A stretch of DNA of 62,236 nt from Firmicutes bacterium UBA4845 (GCA_002399975.1 DHER01000070.1:1-62236); one strand, 5' to 3'; positions 8,949 through 18,873 are shown, counted from the first letter of the stretch. The notes: generated by a model from the letters alone, not told the origin. Numbers and translations are program-made.

Positions 8949-10295
8949 ATGGATAATACTCAAGAACCAAAAAAATCACTTAAACGTAATCTGACTATGT
9001 TTGATGGGATAATATACGTAGTAGGTTTCGTTATCGGTACAGGTATATTTTTGAAGCCTTCCATTATCCTAAAAAGCACTGGTTCTTCTGGAGCAGCACT
9101 GTTAGTGTGGATTTTTGCAGGCTTGATTTCAATGTGTTCTGCACTGACAATTGCAGAACTAGCTGCTTATATTCCTAAAGTTGGCGGGTTATATGACTAT
9201 TTGACTGAACTATATGGTGATATTGTTGGTTATCTATATGGATGGGTTGAGACGATTATTTCAAGTCCGGCAGGTACTGCTGCGCTGGCAATCGCTACTG
9301 GAGAATTCATTACGCACTTTTTAGACCTTGGCCCAAACAGTGCAAAAATTTATGCAATTATTGTCATCATATGGTGTGTGATCATTCAGGTTATTTCCAC
9401 CAAATTAACATTTAGGATCCAGGGCATAATAACTGTGGCAAAGATGCTGCCTATCGTTGGTGTTATTTTGTTTGGCCTGATCAAAGGTACTGCTCATGAT
9501 ATAAGTTTTGCCCAAAATACTGGAATTCCAGTTGAGGGAGGAATGGGAGTTGCGTTGCTTGGTGCATTATGGGCATATGACGGATGGTTAAATACATGTA
9601 CTTTAGGTGAAGAATTAATAAATCCCGAGAAAAATCTTCCTAAATCAATTATTGTTGGTCTGTTAATTTGTATGCTGGTATTTGTAGTGTTCAATATCGC
9701 TATCTTTAATACAACATCAATGGCAGAAGTTGTTAAATCTGATAATGTTGGACGTGATGTTTCAGTAAAACTTTTTGGAAACATTGGAGGAGACATTATA
9801 ATTGCCGGTATGGCTATTGCATGTTTCGGTTCTACAAACAGTCAATTGCTCGGTGGTGCACGATTGACTTATGCAATGGGAAAAAGGAAGCAATTGCCGT
9901 TTTGTAAAAAATGGACTCGTGTAAGTTCAAAAAGACAGACTCCAATTAATTCAATAATTTTTCAAATGGTAATCACTCTAACATTTTTAATGCTGGGTAC
10001 TTTTGATACTCTGTCTAATATGTGTATCTTTATCATTTGGATTTTCTTTACACTAGGTGTGTTTGGAGTTTTTATCTTAAGAAAAAGATATCCGAGGAAA
10101 GAGGGATTATATCATGTTCCTTTATTCCCTGTTGTTCCATTGCTGGGTATAGCAGGCGGGATATATTTAACATATATATCGTTACGTGATGCTATAGTTA
10201 CTTCTTTATGCGGAATTGCTTTAGCTTTAGTCGGTCTGATCGTATACTATTACTGTAAGCGCAAGTATGGGGAAGACGACGCGGCTGTAGAATGA
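8949..10295 (+). CDS. APC-family amino-acid permease
   Basis: A 448-residue integral membrane transporter with 12 predicted helices. The helix-1 motif VVGFVIGTGIFLKPS carries the GxG signature of amino acid-polyamine-organocation permeases of the LAT/SteT-like group, and the GALWAYDGWLNTCTLGEEL segment is the conserved helix-6 region of that group. It probably imports, or exchanges, the amino acid handled by its neighbours. It starts after TTGAGGTGAAACC, 107 bases behind ald, and is followed 55 bases later by the racemase-family gene. No terminator separates them, so co-transcription from the sigma-54 promoter is likely. Substrate is not determinable. Confidence 0.88.
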   Translation: MDNTQEPKKSLKRNLTMFDGIIYVVGFVIGTGIFLKPSIILKSTGSSGAALLVWIFAGLISMCSALTIAELAAYIPKVGGLYDYLTELYGDIVGYLYGWVETIISSPAGTAALAIATGEFITHFLDLGPNSAKIYAIIVIIWCVIIQVISTKLTFRIQGIITVAKMLPIVGVILFGLIKGTAHDISFAQNTGIPVEGGMGVALLGALWAYDGWLNTCTLGEELINPEKNLPKSIIVGLLICMLVFVVFNIAIFNTTSMAEVVKSDNVGRDVSVKLFGNIGGDIIIAGMAIACFGSTNSQLLGGARLTYAMGKRKQLPFCKKWTRVSSKRQTPINSIIFQMVITLTFLMLGTFDTLSNMCIFIIWIFFTLGVFGVFILRKRYPRKEGLYHVPLFPVVPLLGIAGGIYLTYISLRDAIVTSLCGIALALVGLIVYYYCKRKYGEDDAAVE

Positions 10296-10301
10296 TTTTG
10301 T

Positions 10302-10333
10302 CCTGTCAAGGCAATTTTTAGGCTGTTGACAGG
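10302..10333 (+). promoter_or_regulatory. Small hairpin before the racemase gene
   Basis: CCTGTCAA and TTGACAGG pair perfectly over 8 bp around 16 bases. The 3' arm runs directly into the GGAGGAGGG ribosome site at about 10333-10341, so folding could modulate translation of the third gene. Confidence 0.4.
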
Positions 10334-10350
10334 GAGGAGGGTAAAACCAT

Positions 10351-11076
10351 ATGAATGAAAAATATAAGGTTGCAATCCTAAAATGGGAAGAAGGACATGT
10401 ACCTGTAGGATTAATGCAGCTTGAAACTTTGCTCGGTAATAGCACAAATTCAAAATCATACCCATTTCCTGTGAAATTTGTCAGCGTAAAAGGTGCAAAT
10501 ACCGATACAGTGATTATTCATCCAAGTCAAGAATTACTAAAAGAAATGATACGTATTTCAAAAAGGTTAATAAAGGAAGACGGGATACAGGCAATTTCCA
10601 CAAGTTGTGGATTTAATGCAATCTTTCAGAAAGGCATTGCAGAGGCATTGGATGTACCCGTGTTTACTTCGGCGTTGCTACAAGTCCCATTTGTTCACAA
10701 TATGATTGGGAAAGATAAAAGAATAGGGATTGTTACTGCGAACAAATCAGCACTGACAAAAGAACATTTTCATGCCTGCGGAATAACAGATAATATTCCA
10801 TTAACAGTAATCGGTCTGGAAAATGCCGCTGAATGGAGTAAAATATTTGAAAACCCGGATCAAGGATTTGATATCAACACTGTAACAGATGAAGTGATCA
10901 ATGTTGTTAAAGCAGGTGTAGCTGAAAATCCTGATATTGCAGCCATTGTTTTGGAATGCACTGATCTTCCCCCATTTGCAGAGAAAATCAGAGAGGAAAC
11001 ACAATTACCTGTATTTGATTTTAGTTCCATGATGGGACATGTTGCGATAGCTTTGGGAGAAATGAAATTGTTTTAG
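10351..11076 (+). CDS. Aspartate/glutamate racemase-family protein
   Basis: A 241-residue cofactor-independent racemase-like protein. The two acid/base cysteines of the family are present at about residue 86 (STSCGFN) and 203 (LECTDLPP), so two-base proton-transfer chemistry is plausible. Hydantoin racemase and AroM-like members share this fold, so the true substrate is open. Placement after an alanine-dehydrogenase-like enzyme and a permease suggests conversion of a D- to an L-amino acid before deamination, but that is inference. It has a strong GGAGGAGGG site. A stable stem-loop lies 45 bases downstream. Confidence 0.75.
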   Translation: MNEKYKVAILKWEEGHVPVGLMQLETLLGNSTNSKSYPFPVKFVSVKGANTDTVIIHPSQELLKEMIRISKRLIKEDGIQAISTSCGFNAIFQKGIAEALDVPVFTSALLQVPFVHNMIGKDKRIGIVTANKSALTKEHFHACGITDNIPLTVIGLENAAEWSKIFENPDQGFDINTVTDEVINVVKAGVAENPDIAAIVLECTDLPPFAEKIREETQLPVFDFSSMMGHVAIALGEMKLF

Positions 11077-11121
11077 CAAATTAGTTCAATCAGTTTAGAA
11101 TAGAACTCATAAAATAGACAG

Positions 11122-11163
11122 GATTCCCCCTGTTGTAGATAATGAAACTACAGCAGGGGGAAT
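11122..11163 (+). terminator. Strong stem-loop after the ald cluster
   Basis: A G/C-rich stem of about 16 bp (GATTCCCCCTGTTGTAG against CTACAGCAGGGGGAAT, one mismatch) with a 9-base loop. There is no U-tract after it, so it may terminate only partly or act by protecting the 3' end of the mRNA. Confidence 0.6.
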
Positions 11164-11330
11164 TGTCGAGATAATTCAAATATTTGATATTATGATGATT
11201 TTTTGTGTTATAATATGTAATATGAAAGAAATAAGGTGGAAATTATCGGAGGCAAAGCTAATAAAATCTCCAGAAGCTTAAGTAAATAATTAATGTATAT
11301 GGTTTTAAATAAAAAGATATAGGTGATGTT

Positions 11331-12749
11331 ATGATTAATTTCAATGGATTTAATTTGAACAGCGTTGATTATATATTGACTGTCGACAGAGAATTTACCG
11401 TAGTTTATAATACAAGAATTGACGATAGGTTAAATTATGGCTTTTCTGAAGGAGACAGGGGCCTATATATAAACAGAAACCTTTTTGAGGTATACCCTTC
11501 ATTAGATAAAAATTACAGTTCTGTTGTAAAATGCATGAGAACGGGAGAAGTTGTTGTAAAAAGATCTCAGCAATTCAAAGATTTTAAAGGTAATTTTTAT
11601 TCAACCAGTAATATTACGATTCCAATCGTAAGGAAAGGGATCATTATGGGAGCGGTAGAGCTTGCTAAAGATATTAAAACAATTGATAACATTAATAATG
11701 AAAATCAAAGTATTCATTCAGACTCCAGTGATGATGATATTGTTAGCAGTATTACAGAGGATGACAGTAAATTTACATTTGACAACATCATTACGACTGA
11801 TGATAAAATGCTCAAAATAATTGAGCAGGCGAAGATAATGTCCTTAAGCAGAAATCCAACGTTAATATACGGTGAAACGGGAACAGGAAAAGAAGTCTTT
11901 GTCCAGTCCATGATTAATTACAGCGGCATATCCAGAAAAAAGGTTGTTATACAAAATTGTGCCGCACTTCCGCAAAATTTAATAGAATCTATTTTATTCG
12001 GAACATACAGGGGAGCCTATACAGGTGCGGAAAACAGAAAAGGACTGTTCGAGGAAGCGGACGGTGGAATAATATTTTTAGATGAGTTAAGTACACTGCC
12101 ATATGATGTACAGGGCAAGCTTTTAAGGGTCTTGCAAAACGGAAGCTTCAGGCCTATTGGTTCTAACGTTGAAAAATCAGTTAATGTAAAAGTAATAGCT
12201 GCAATGAATATTGATCCTGTGAAGGCAGTTGAAAATAATCAGTTAAGAAAGGATTTATTTTACAGGTTAAGCAGCGGAATGATTTATCTTCCACCTCTGA
12301 GGGAAAGAAAAAAAGATATAGATCTGTTTGTCGATAACTATATTAAGGCGTATAACAGAATTTATGGAAAGCAAGTCAATAAAATAACAAAAAAAGTCCA
12401 GGATATATTCTGGGGATACAATTGGGACGGAAACATAAGAGAACTTAAGCATATTATCGAGTCCATGGTAAGTATGTCGCAGAAAAATGAATTGGGAGTG
12501 GAGCAGCTTCCTGCATATATGTATGATCGTATTTACAAAAAGAATACAGATGTTAAATTGACTTCGAATGAAGAGCATAAGCAGGATAAAGAAGAATATA
12601 ATCTAAATAAGATAATTTGTGAAAAAGAAATTGAAATAATAAAAAAGGTTATGTCAATGGCCGGAGGGAATAAAACAAAAGCGGCAAAGATGCTGGGAAT
12701 TCCCAGACAAACTCTCAAGTATAAGATAGATAAGTATAAATTGAATTAG
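11331..12749 (+). CDS. Sigma-54 dependent enhancer-binding regulator (PAS-AAA+-Fis)
   Basis: A 472-residue transcription activator. A PAS-like sensor domain (about residues 10-115) is followed by a variable acidic linker, the AAA+ domain with Walker A GETGTGKE at 181-188, the sigma-54 contact loop GAYTGA at 228-233 (a known functional variant of GAFTGA) and Walker B IIFLDE at 247-252, and a C-terminal Fis-type helix-turn-helix (NKTKAAKMLGIPRQTLKYK). These hydrolyse ATP to open promoters held by sigma-54 RNA polymerase. The only -24/-12 promoter found here is upstream of ald, making that cluster its likely target. A TATAAT at about 11211-11216 may be part of its own promoter. The sensed ligand is unknown. 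Confidence 0.92.
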   Translation: MINFNGFNLNSVDYILTVDREFTVVYNTRIDDRLNYGFSEGDRGLYINRNLFEVYPSLDKNYSSVVKCMRTGEVVVKRSQQFKDFKGNFYSTSNITIPIVRKGIIMGAVELAKDIKTIDNINNENQSIHSDSSDDDIVSSITEDDSKFTFDNIITTDDKMLKIIEQAKIMSLSRNPTLIYGETGTGKEVFVQSMINYSGISRKKVVIQNCAALPQNLIESILFGTYRGAYTGAENRKGLFEEADGGIIFLDELSTLPYDVQGKLLRVLQNGSFRPIGSNVEKSVNVKVIAAMNIDPVKAVENNQLRKDLFYRLSSGMIYLPPLRERKKDIDLFVDNYIKAYNRIYGKQVNKITKKVQDIFWGYNWDGNIRELKHIIESMVSMSQKNELGVEQLPAYMYDRIYKKNTDVKLTSNEEHKQDKEEYNLNKIICEKEIEIIKKVMSMAGGNKTKAAKMLGIPRQTLKYKIDKYKLN

Positions 12750-12962
12750 GGTATTTTAAGAAATTATGGGAATTAAAACCATAGAATCTGACCTAATGTC
12801 AATGTAAGTAATAATTTAATCATTTTTATTGTGGCGTATTGAATATATTTTAAAGTATTCATATCTATCAAAATATTATCCTCATATAGAATTATACCTG
12901 ATTTCTAATTAAAATAAAGTATAATTTGAAATTAATTATTACTTATGATAAGGTGGGATACA

Positions 12963-15170
12963 ATGGATAGAGCAATTGAGTTATTAAAAAAATATTACGG
13001 CTATGATTCTTTTAGGGAAGGTCAGAGAGAAGTTATTGAAAGTATCCTGTCAGGCAGGGATGTTTTGGCAATAATGCCTACCGGAGGTGGAAAATCACTG
13101 TGCTATCAAATACCTGCCATGCTCATGGAAGGAATTACAATAGTAATCTCACCGCTTATTTCGCTGATGAAAGACCAGGTGGATACATTGTGTCAAATAG
13201 GAATACCTTCTGCGTTTATTAACAGTTCTCTGTCCTATGGTGAACTGAAGCAAACAGTATACGGAGCTGAAAATAATAAGTACAAGCTTTTGTATGTAGC
13301 ACCTGAAAGGCTGGAGTCCCGGAGTTTTACAGAGCTGCTGAAAACAATCAGAATCACCATGATTGCTGTTGATGAAGCTCACTGTGTGTCTCAGTGGGGG
13401 CATGACTTCAGACCCAGCTATTTGAAAATTAAGGATTTAAGGGCAATATTGCATGACAGCCCTGTTGTTTCAGCATTTACTGCTACGGCTACTCCTAAGG
13501 TCAAGGGAGATATAATAAATTTAATAGGTTTAAATGAGCAGTATGAAATAAATACAGGTTTTGACAGAAAAAATTTAAAATTTGAAGTTGTAAAGAGTAA
13601 TAAAAAATTGTCATATGTTTTAAAATATGCTGAGAATCACAAGGGAGATTCAGGAATAATTTATTGCCTCACCAGAAAAATTACTGATAAAGTATGTACA
13701 AAGCTTACAGATGCAGGATTTAAGGCGGTCGAGTATCATGCGGGTTTAAGCGATCGTGAAAGAAGGAAAAACCAGGATGACTTCCTGTATGATAATGCAG
13801 ATATAATGGTTGCTACCAATGCCTTCGGTATGGGCATCGACAAGTTGGACATAAGATATGTGATTCATTTCAATATGCCTAAAAATGTTGAATCATACTA
13901 CCAGGAAGCCGGCAGGGCAGGTCGGGACAGTGAGCCTTCAGAATGTATTTTGCTTTTCAGTCCACAGGATATAGTTACGAATAATTTCCTGATAGACAAC
14001 AGTACCAGTGATAGTTTTACAAAATCAAATGAATATGCAAGGCTTAGAGATATGGTCAATTACTGCAATACTGATAAATGCCTGAGAAAGTATTTAATAA
14101 GTTATTTTGATCCGAATTATGATAAGGAAAATTGTAACAACTGCGGAAATTGCTTAAGTGAAATTGAAAGCAGAGACATAACAGTTGAAACTCAGAAAAT
14201 ATTATCTTGTATTTACAGAATGGGTGAAAGATTTGGCAGTAATACTGTAATTGATGTACTTAAAGGAAGCAGCAGTAAAAGAATAAAATCACTAAGTTTT
14301 GATAAATTAAGTACATATGGGATTATGAAAGAATATAACAGGGATACTTTAAAAGAGATGATTTCATTTCTTATATCGGATGGTTACATAAATATTGCCG
14401 GTGATAAGTATCCCGTATTAAATATATCTGCATCCGGATATTCTGTTATGAAATGTAAACATCAGGTGTTTATAAGGAAAATTTTTGCTGCTGAACGTTC
14501 AGACAGCAGTACATTGGCTGTTTATGACAAGGGAATGTTTGAGGTACTTAAAACATTGCGCAGGAAAATTGCTTCCGACTTGAGGCTTCCTCCATACATA
14601 GTTTTTTCCGATGCGGCACTGAGAGATATGTGTACCAGGTATCCTCTTAATATGGATGAATTTCTCTTGATATCCGGTGTTGGTGAAATCAAGGCTGAAA
14701 AATACGGAAGTATGTTTATTGATGCTATTGAAGAGTATGTAAGAAAGAATAATATTAATGTTAAAGAAATAAAAGTTAAAAATGCTGCTGCAATAGCGGA
14801 AATAAAAGCAACCGGCAAGATTGACAGCGGTTTAAAACAATCAAATACCGGCAAAAATAAAAAAGAAGATACAAGGGAAATAAGTTACAGCCTGTACAGG
14901 GAAGGAAAGAACATAGATGAAATATCTCATGTAAGAGGATTATCTCCAAATACCGTGGAAAGTCATCTTTGCGATTGTGCAAGGTTAGGATATGAGATAG
15001 ACTACAGGGATTTTGTGTCTCAGGAGCGGGAGAAGCTTATTTTAGATGCTTATGAAAAAGTCGGAGGAAACAGATTAAAGCCGATTAAGGAGGCACTCCC
15101 TCCTGAAATATCTTATACGGAAATAAAATTTGCTTTATGCGAATTTAACAACAGGAGAAAAAATGAGTAA
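12963..15170 (+). CDS. recQ: ATP-dependent DNA helicase RecQ
   Basis: A 3'-5' DNA helicase of 735 residues acting in recombinational repair. Helicase lobe 1 carries MPTGGGKSLCYQ (Walker A) and VDEAHC; lobe 2 carries MATNAFGMGID-type sequence and QEAGRAGRD; then the Zn-binding cysteines (CLRKYL, CNNCGNC), winged-helix RQC and an HRDC domain. A C-terminal extension (about 630-735) carries a helix-turn-helix-like segment (GLSPNTVESHL), as in many clostridial RecQ proteins. ATG 12963 is chosen because AAGGTGGG precedes it; an in-frame ATG 18 bases earlier lacks a site. Its last 8 bases overlap rsmI. Confidence 0.95.
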   Translation: MDRAIELLKKYYGYDSFREGQREVIESILSGRDVLAIMPTGGGKSLCYQIPAMLMEGITIVISPLISLMKDQVDTLCQIGIPSAFINSSLSYGELKQTVYGAENNKYKLLYVAPERLESRSFTELLKTIRITMIAVDEAHCVSQWGHDFRPSYLKIKDLRAILHDSPVVSAFTATATPKVKGDIINLIGLNEQYEINTGFDRKNLKFEVVKSNKKLSYVLKYAENHKGDSGIIYCLTRKITDKVCTKLTDAGFKAVEYHAGLSDRERRKNQDDFLYDNADIMVATNAFGMGIDKLDIRYVIHFNMPKNVESYYQEAGRAGRDSEPSECILLFSPQDIVTNNFLIDNSTSDSFTKSNEYARLRDMVNYCNTDKCLRKYLISYFDPNYDKENCNNCGNCLSEIESRDITVETQKILSCIYRMGERFGSNTVIDVLKGSSSKRIKSLSFDKLSTYGIMKEYNRDTLKEMISFLISDGYINIAGDKYPVLNISASGYSVMKCKHQVFIRKIFAAERSDSSTLAVYDKGMFEVLKTLRRKIASDLRLPPYIVFSDAALRDMCTRYPLNMDEFLLISGVGEIKAEKYGSMFIDAIEEYVRKNNINVKEIKVKNAAAIAEIKATGKIDSGLKQSNTGKNKKEDTREISYSLYREGKNIDEISHVRGLSPNTVESHLCDCARLGYEIDYRDFVSQEREKLILDAYEKVGGNRLKPIKEALPPEISYTEIKFALCEFNNRRKNE

Positions 15171-16035
15171 ATTATATATAGTTCCTACCCCTATAGGAAA
15201 TCTTGGTGATGTAACCGAAAGGGCACTGGATACATTAAAAGAAAGTGATTATATTTTGGCTGAGGATACAAGGCATACACAGAAACTTTTAAACCATTAC
15301 AATATTAAAGTGCCAATGGTTTCCTATCATAAATTTAATGAAAAAAGCAGAACGGAGGAAATCATAAAAGAATTAACTATCCAAGATAAAAAGGTTTCTT
15401 TAGTAACTGACGCAGGAACTCCATGTATATCCGATCCCGGGTATGAGCTGGTGAAATCCGCCAGAGAGGCCGGAATTGAGGTTACAGGGTTGGCAGGAGC
15501 TTCTGCTTTAACTATAGCTCTTTCTGTCTCGGGAATAGATACGAGTCAATTTGCATTTTACGGATTTTTACCCAGGAAAAAAGGTGAAATGAACGAAGCA
15601 TTAAAAAATATCCGCGGCAATCCTGTAAAAACTTTTATACTTTATGAATCGCCAAAACGTATAATAAATTTATTGGAAAATATTCAAATAATTATGCCAA
15701 ATTCTACTATTTGTGTTTGCAAGGAAATGACCAAGGTTCATGAGCATATGTTTTATGGAGACATCAGTTTTGTTTTGGAGCAGTTAGCAAGTTATGATAA
15801 TGTTGAAAAAGGAGAATATGTTATTGTAGGGTACAATAATGATTTTCCGGAAAAAGAGGAAAATAACACAAATACCGGTATTCACGGAATATTGTTTGAT
15901 AAGCTTTTTAGTAAAGGTTTATCTTTAAAAGAAACTGTATATGAAATTGTAGAAGAAGGTCTTGCATCTAAAAATGAAGCATACAAAGCTTCGCTGGAGA
16001 TAAAAAAATATATGGAAAATTATTGCGATAAATAA
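15163..16035 (+). CDS. rsmI: 16S rRNA (cytidine-1402 2'-O) methyltransferase
   Basis: A 290-residue SAM-dependent tetrapyrrole-methylase-fold enzyme that 2'-O-methylates C1402 of 16S rRNA. Diagnostic segments are YIVPTPIGNLGD at the N-terminus, AEDTRHT, SLVTDAGTPCISDPG and GFLPRKKG. The start overlaps the end of recQ (ATGAGTAA), with AGGAGAAA as ribosome site inside recQ, so the two are translated from one mRNA. A strong terminator follows about 120 bases downstream. Confidence 0.95.
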   Translation: MSKLYIVPTPIGNLGDVTERALDTLKESDYILAEDTRHTQKLLNHYNIKVPMVSYHKFNEKSRTEEIIKELTIQDKKVSLVTDAGTPCISDPGYELVKSAREAGIEVTGLAGASALTIALSVSGIDTSQFAFYGFLPRKKGEMNEALKNIRGNPVKTFILYESPKRIINLLENIQIIMPNSTICVCKEMTKVHEHMFYGDISFVLEQLASYDNVEKGEYVIVGYNNDFPEKEENNTNTGIHGILFDKLFSKGLSLKETVYEIVEEGLASKNEAYKASLEIKKYMENYCDK

Positions 16036-16155
16036 TTTTACTTTGGAAAATATTTATATAATTTAATTGTTAAAAAATATATGTTCCATCTGAAAGTACG
16101 ACAAAAATTGTTGAAATAAATCTATAAAAAATCTTGTTAAAACTGACATAAGCAG

Positions 16156-16220
16156 CTACTGCTTTGCTTATCTGCAAATAAAAAATAAAATTCGCAGGTA
16201 AATAAAGCAGTAGTTTTTTT
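16156..16220 (+). terminator. Rho-independent terminator after recQ-rsmI
   Basis: CTACTGCTTT...ATCTGC pairs with GCAGGTAAATAAAGCAGTAG across an A-rich loop, followed by seven T. The rest of the 374-base gap (16036-16439) is A/T-rich, with a TATAAT near 16284 as the only promoter-like element. Confidence 0.85.
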
Positions 16221-16439
16221 ATATCATAAAAAATTGCTGTTTGTGCTGTGTTAATTTAAAAAATATTTTTATAAAAAAAGTAGGTATAATATTTTCTAAA
16301 ACTTATATTTATTATTAAATGGGCTGTTATTTTACGAGCTATAATATCAAGCGCTATTGTGTTTAACAATCATTTTTAGGAATAAATGAAATAAATCTAA
16401 GCTTAAATAATGAAATTAGGGGGAGAAAAAGTTAAATAT

Positions 16440-17546
16440 ATGTATGGTATTAATGAAGTTTTATTAAATTATGAGAGGAATGATTATTCAGAGCATGTGT
16501 CAAAATCTTCATATAAGGTGGACTGTTCATTTGGGACAAATCCTTATGGCAGATGGCCGCAACTAAAAATTCTGGAAGGACTTCTTGATCATGTTGATCT
16601 TTATCCTCATGACGACAGTGTTTTATTAGAAGGTATATGCAGGTATTTTAAAAGTATTGCAGACATTATGCCGGAAAATATTGAGCTGACCTGTGGTTCG
16701 ATAGGAGCTGTTATGGCTGTTAATCGCATGTTTCTGAGACATAGTAAAAAGGTAATCGGCATTGCGCCTCAGTTTCCAGCAGTTGTTGATGATTTCAATA
16801 TTTACGGGTCGGATTACGAGCCTGTTCATCTAAAAAAAGAACATAATTATCAATTTGTTTTAAAGGATTTTTTAAAAGTTCTAAATGATACAGAAAATAC
16901 CTACATATATATAGATAATCCTAATAATCCAACGGGACAGATCATACCTAAGACCGAAATCGAAGAAATTATTAAACAGGCTCGTGTGAAAAACAGTTTT
17001 GTGGTTGTAGATGAAGCTTATGGAGATTATATGGACACAGAGGATTCGGCTGTGAGTCTTTTGGATAAATATGATAATTTTGCAATAATAAGAACATTTT
17101 CTAAAGGATTGGGTGCTGCAGGAATAAGGCTTGGATATGTTATTGGAAGTGAAGATTTTATTTACCTGCTGGGAAAAGTAAATACTCCATTTGCTAATAA
17201 CAGCATTTCAACCTATATTGCTTCTCAAATTATTAACAGCGGTTGGAATGGGGACTGCAGGATCAAAATAAATGACAGCAAGAAAAGAATATTAACAGAG
17301 CTTTCTTCTTTGAAGATTGCATTTACTTCAGTGAATGTTCCTATATCAATGCTCTATTGCGAAAACAGAAAAGTTGATCTTTGCAAACTAATGGAAAAAA
17401 CAGGTTTAAAGGTTGTCAGCTGCCAAGGGTATGAAGGTTTAGGCATTAATTCTGTACGGCTTAATTTGAATAAAAATATGGATATGTTAATGAAATGCTT
17501 GAAAGAAACAGAACAGCTTCTTGGGACGGAATACGCTTATTCTTAG
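16440..17546 (+). CDS. PLP aminotransferase, HisC/CobD-like
   Basis: Fold-type I pyridoxal-phosphate enzyme of 368 residues. The FGTNPYG, IDNPNNPTG and VVDEAYGDY segments and the Schiff-base Lys in RTFSKGLGAAGIRLGY place it with histidinol-phosphate aminotransferase and threonine-phosphate decarboxylase. No his or cob genes are nearby, so neither name is justified. AGGGGGAG lies about 15 bases before ATG 16440, a long spacing; an in-frame ATG at 16410 has no ribosome site. A YkvI-like transporter begins 36 bases after the stop, suggesting uptake and transamination of one amino-acid-like substrate. Confidence 0.8.
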   Translation: MYGINEVLLNYERNDYSEHVSKSSYKVDCSFGTNPYGRWPQLKILEGLLDHVDLYPHDDSVLLEGICRYFKSIADIMPENIELTCGSIGAVMAVNRMFLRHSKKVIGIAPQFPAVVDDFNIYGSDYEPVHLKKEHNYQFVLKDFLKVLNDTENTYIYIDNPNNPTGQIIPKTEIEEIIKQARVKNSFVVVDEAYGDYMDTEDSAVSLLDKYDNFAIIRTFSKGLGAAGIRLGYVIGSEDFIYLLGKVNTPFANNSISTYIASQIINSGWNGDCRIKINDSKKRILTELSSLKIAFTSVNVPISMLYCENRKVDLCKLMEKTGLKVVSCQGYEGLGINSVRLNLNKNMDMLMKCLKETEQLLGTEYAYS

Positions 17547-17582
17547 AGAATGTGTCGGTGATTATAAAAGGGGGGAAGTTTT

Positions 17583-18668
17583 ATGCAAGGAACTTCTAAA
17601 GAAGTAGTAAGTTTAAAAAATGTATTTAGATTCGGTGGTGCATATGTGGCAGTTGTAATTGGTTCAGGGTTTGCTACCGGGCAAGAAATTATGCAATTTT
17701 TCACAGCTTATGGCCTAAGGAGTATACCTGCAATATTTATCAGCATGGCGGGATTTGCATTTATAGGTGCTGTGCTAATAAGATTCGGATACACGAACAG
17801 ACATAATGAAAATATTGATCCGTTCAAGCATTTTTGTGGAAAGTATTTCGGTAAATTCCTCGAATGGTTTATTCCCACATTTTGTTTCATGGTTCTGGTT
17901 GTTATGATTTCAGGATCAGGTGCAACAATTAATCAATATTTCGGCGTTCCACATATTTACGGCGCTTTGTTTATGGCAATAGTTACCCTTATTGTAGGCT
18001 TTTTCAGTCTTAATAAAATTGTAGATATAGTTGGAACTCTCGGACCTCTTACAATTATTTTTACATTAGGTATTTCTATAGCTGTTCTTATTAAAAATCC
18101 ATCTTCCCTGGCAAATATTTCTGATCGTATTTCCAATATAGATGTACCTATGTCCACACCCAGCAAAAACCTTTGGTGGTTTTCGGGCATACTTTATGTA
18201 GCGTACAATATTGTTTGTTCATTGCCGTTTCTTGTTGAAATGGGAAAAACGGCAAACTCTAAAAAAGAAGCGGCACTCGGTGGTGTTTTTGGTGGTGTTT
18301 TACTGATGCTTTCTGGTCTAATGCTTAATTTTGCGCTTTTGTCACATATAGAGGATGTTTATTTATTAGAAATACCTAATCTTTATTTGACAGATCTTTT
18401 AACACCAATTTTAAGCTTTGTTTTCTCATTAATACTTATTGATGAAATATTCAGCACTGCTGTTCCCATGGCATGGACTTCAGCTAACAAGTTTGGCGGT
18501 GCAGATGGTACCATAAAAAATAAAATCACCATATTAATACTTTGCGTATCTGCTTTCTTCTTGGGTCAGCTTCCATTCGGAGTTCTTGTGGGAACTATAT
18601 ACCCGTATACCGGATATCTTGGGATTGCAATGCTTATAATGATTACAGCAGCGTCTTTCAGAGATTAG
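17583..18668 (+). CDS. YkvI-type membrane transporter
   Basis: A 361-residue protein with about ten membrane helices. The first helix carries GSGFATGQEIMQFF, characteristic of the YkvI family, distant relatives of LeuT-fold sodium- or proton-coupled symporters. Substrate is unknown. AAAGGGGGG precedes the ATG. Close coupling to the upstream PLP aminotransferase suggests an amino-acid-like substrate. A terminator follows at 18704. Confidence 0.8.
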   Translation: MQGTSKEVVSLKNVFRFGGAYVAVVIGSGFATGQEIMQFFTAYGLRSIPAIFISMAGFAFIGAVLIRFGYTNRHNENIDPFKHFCGKYFGKFLEWFIPTFCFMVLVVMISGSGATINQYFGVPHIYGALFMAIVTLIVGFFSLNKIVDIVGTLGPLTIIFTLGISIAVLIKNPSSLANISDRISNIDVPMSTPSKNLWWFSGILYVAYNIVCSLPFLVEMGKTANSKKEAALGGVFGGVLLMLSGLMLNFALLSHIEDVYLLEIPNLYLTDLLTPILSFVFSLILIDEIFSTAVPMAWTSANKFGGADGTIKNKITILILCVSAFFLGQLPFGVLVGTIYPYTGYLGIAMLIMITAASFRD

Positions 18669-18703
18669 AAATGAATATATATTAATTAACTATTATAAGA
18701 AAT

Positions 18704-18738
18704 AATTCCGTCCTTCATGTGTAAGGATGGAATTTTAT
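18704..18738 (+). terminator. Terminator after the YkvI-type gene
   Basis: AATTCCGTCCTT pairs with AAGGATGGAATT (one G-T pair) around an 8-base loop and runs into TTTAT. Confidence 0.75.
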
Positions 18739-18765
18739 GTATCATATGAAAAGGCTTTTAATGTG

Positions 18766-18794
18766 TTTACATCAAACGGTGCCAATGATATAAT
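18766..18794 (+). promoter_or_regulatory. Sigma-A promoter of larBCE
   Basis: TTTACA, a 17-base spacer and TATAAT. Transcription would start near 18801, leaving a leader of about 70 bases with a small CCTGA/TCAGG hairpin before larB. Confidence 0.65.
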
Positions 18795-18873
18795 AATAAG
18801 TGTTTTCCTGATGTTTCAGGGATAGTTAATTTATACATACAAAATTCTATAAGGTTTATATACGAGGCATATA

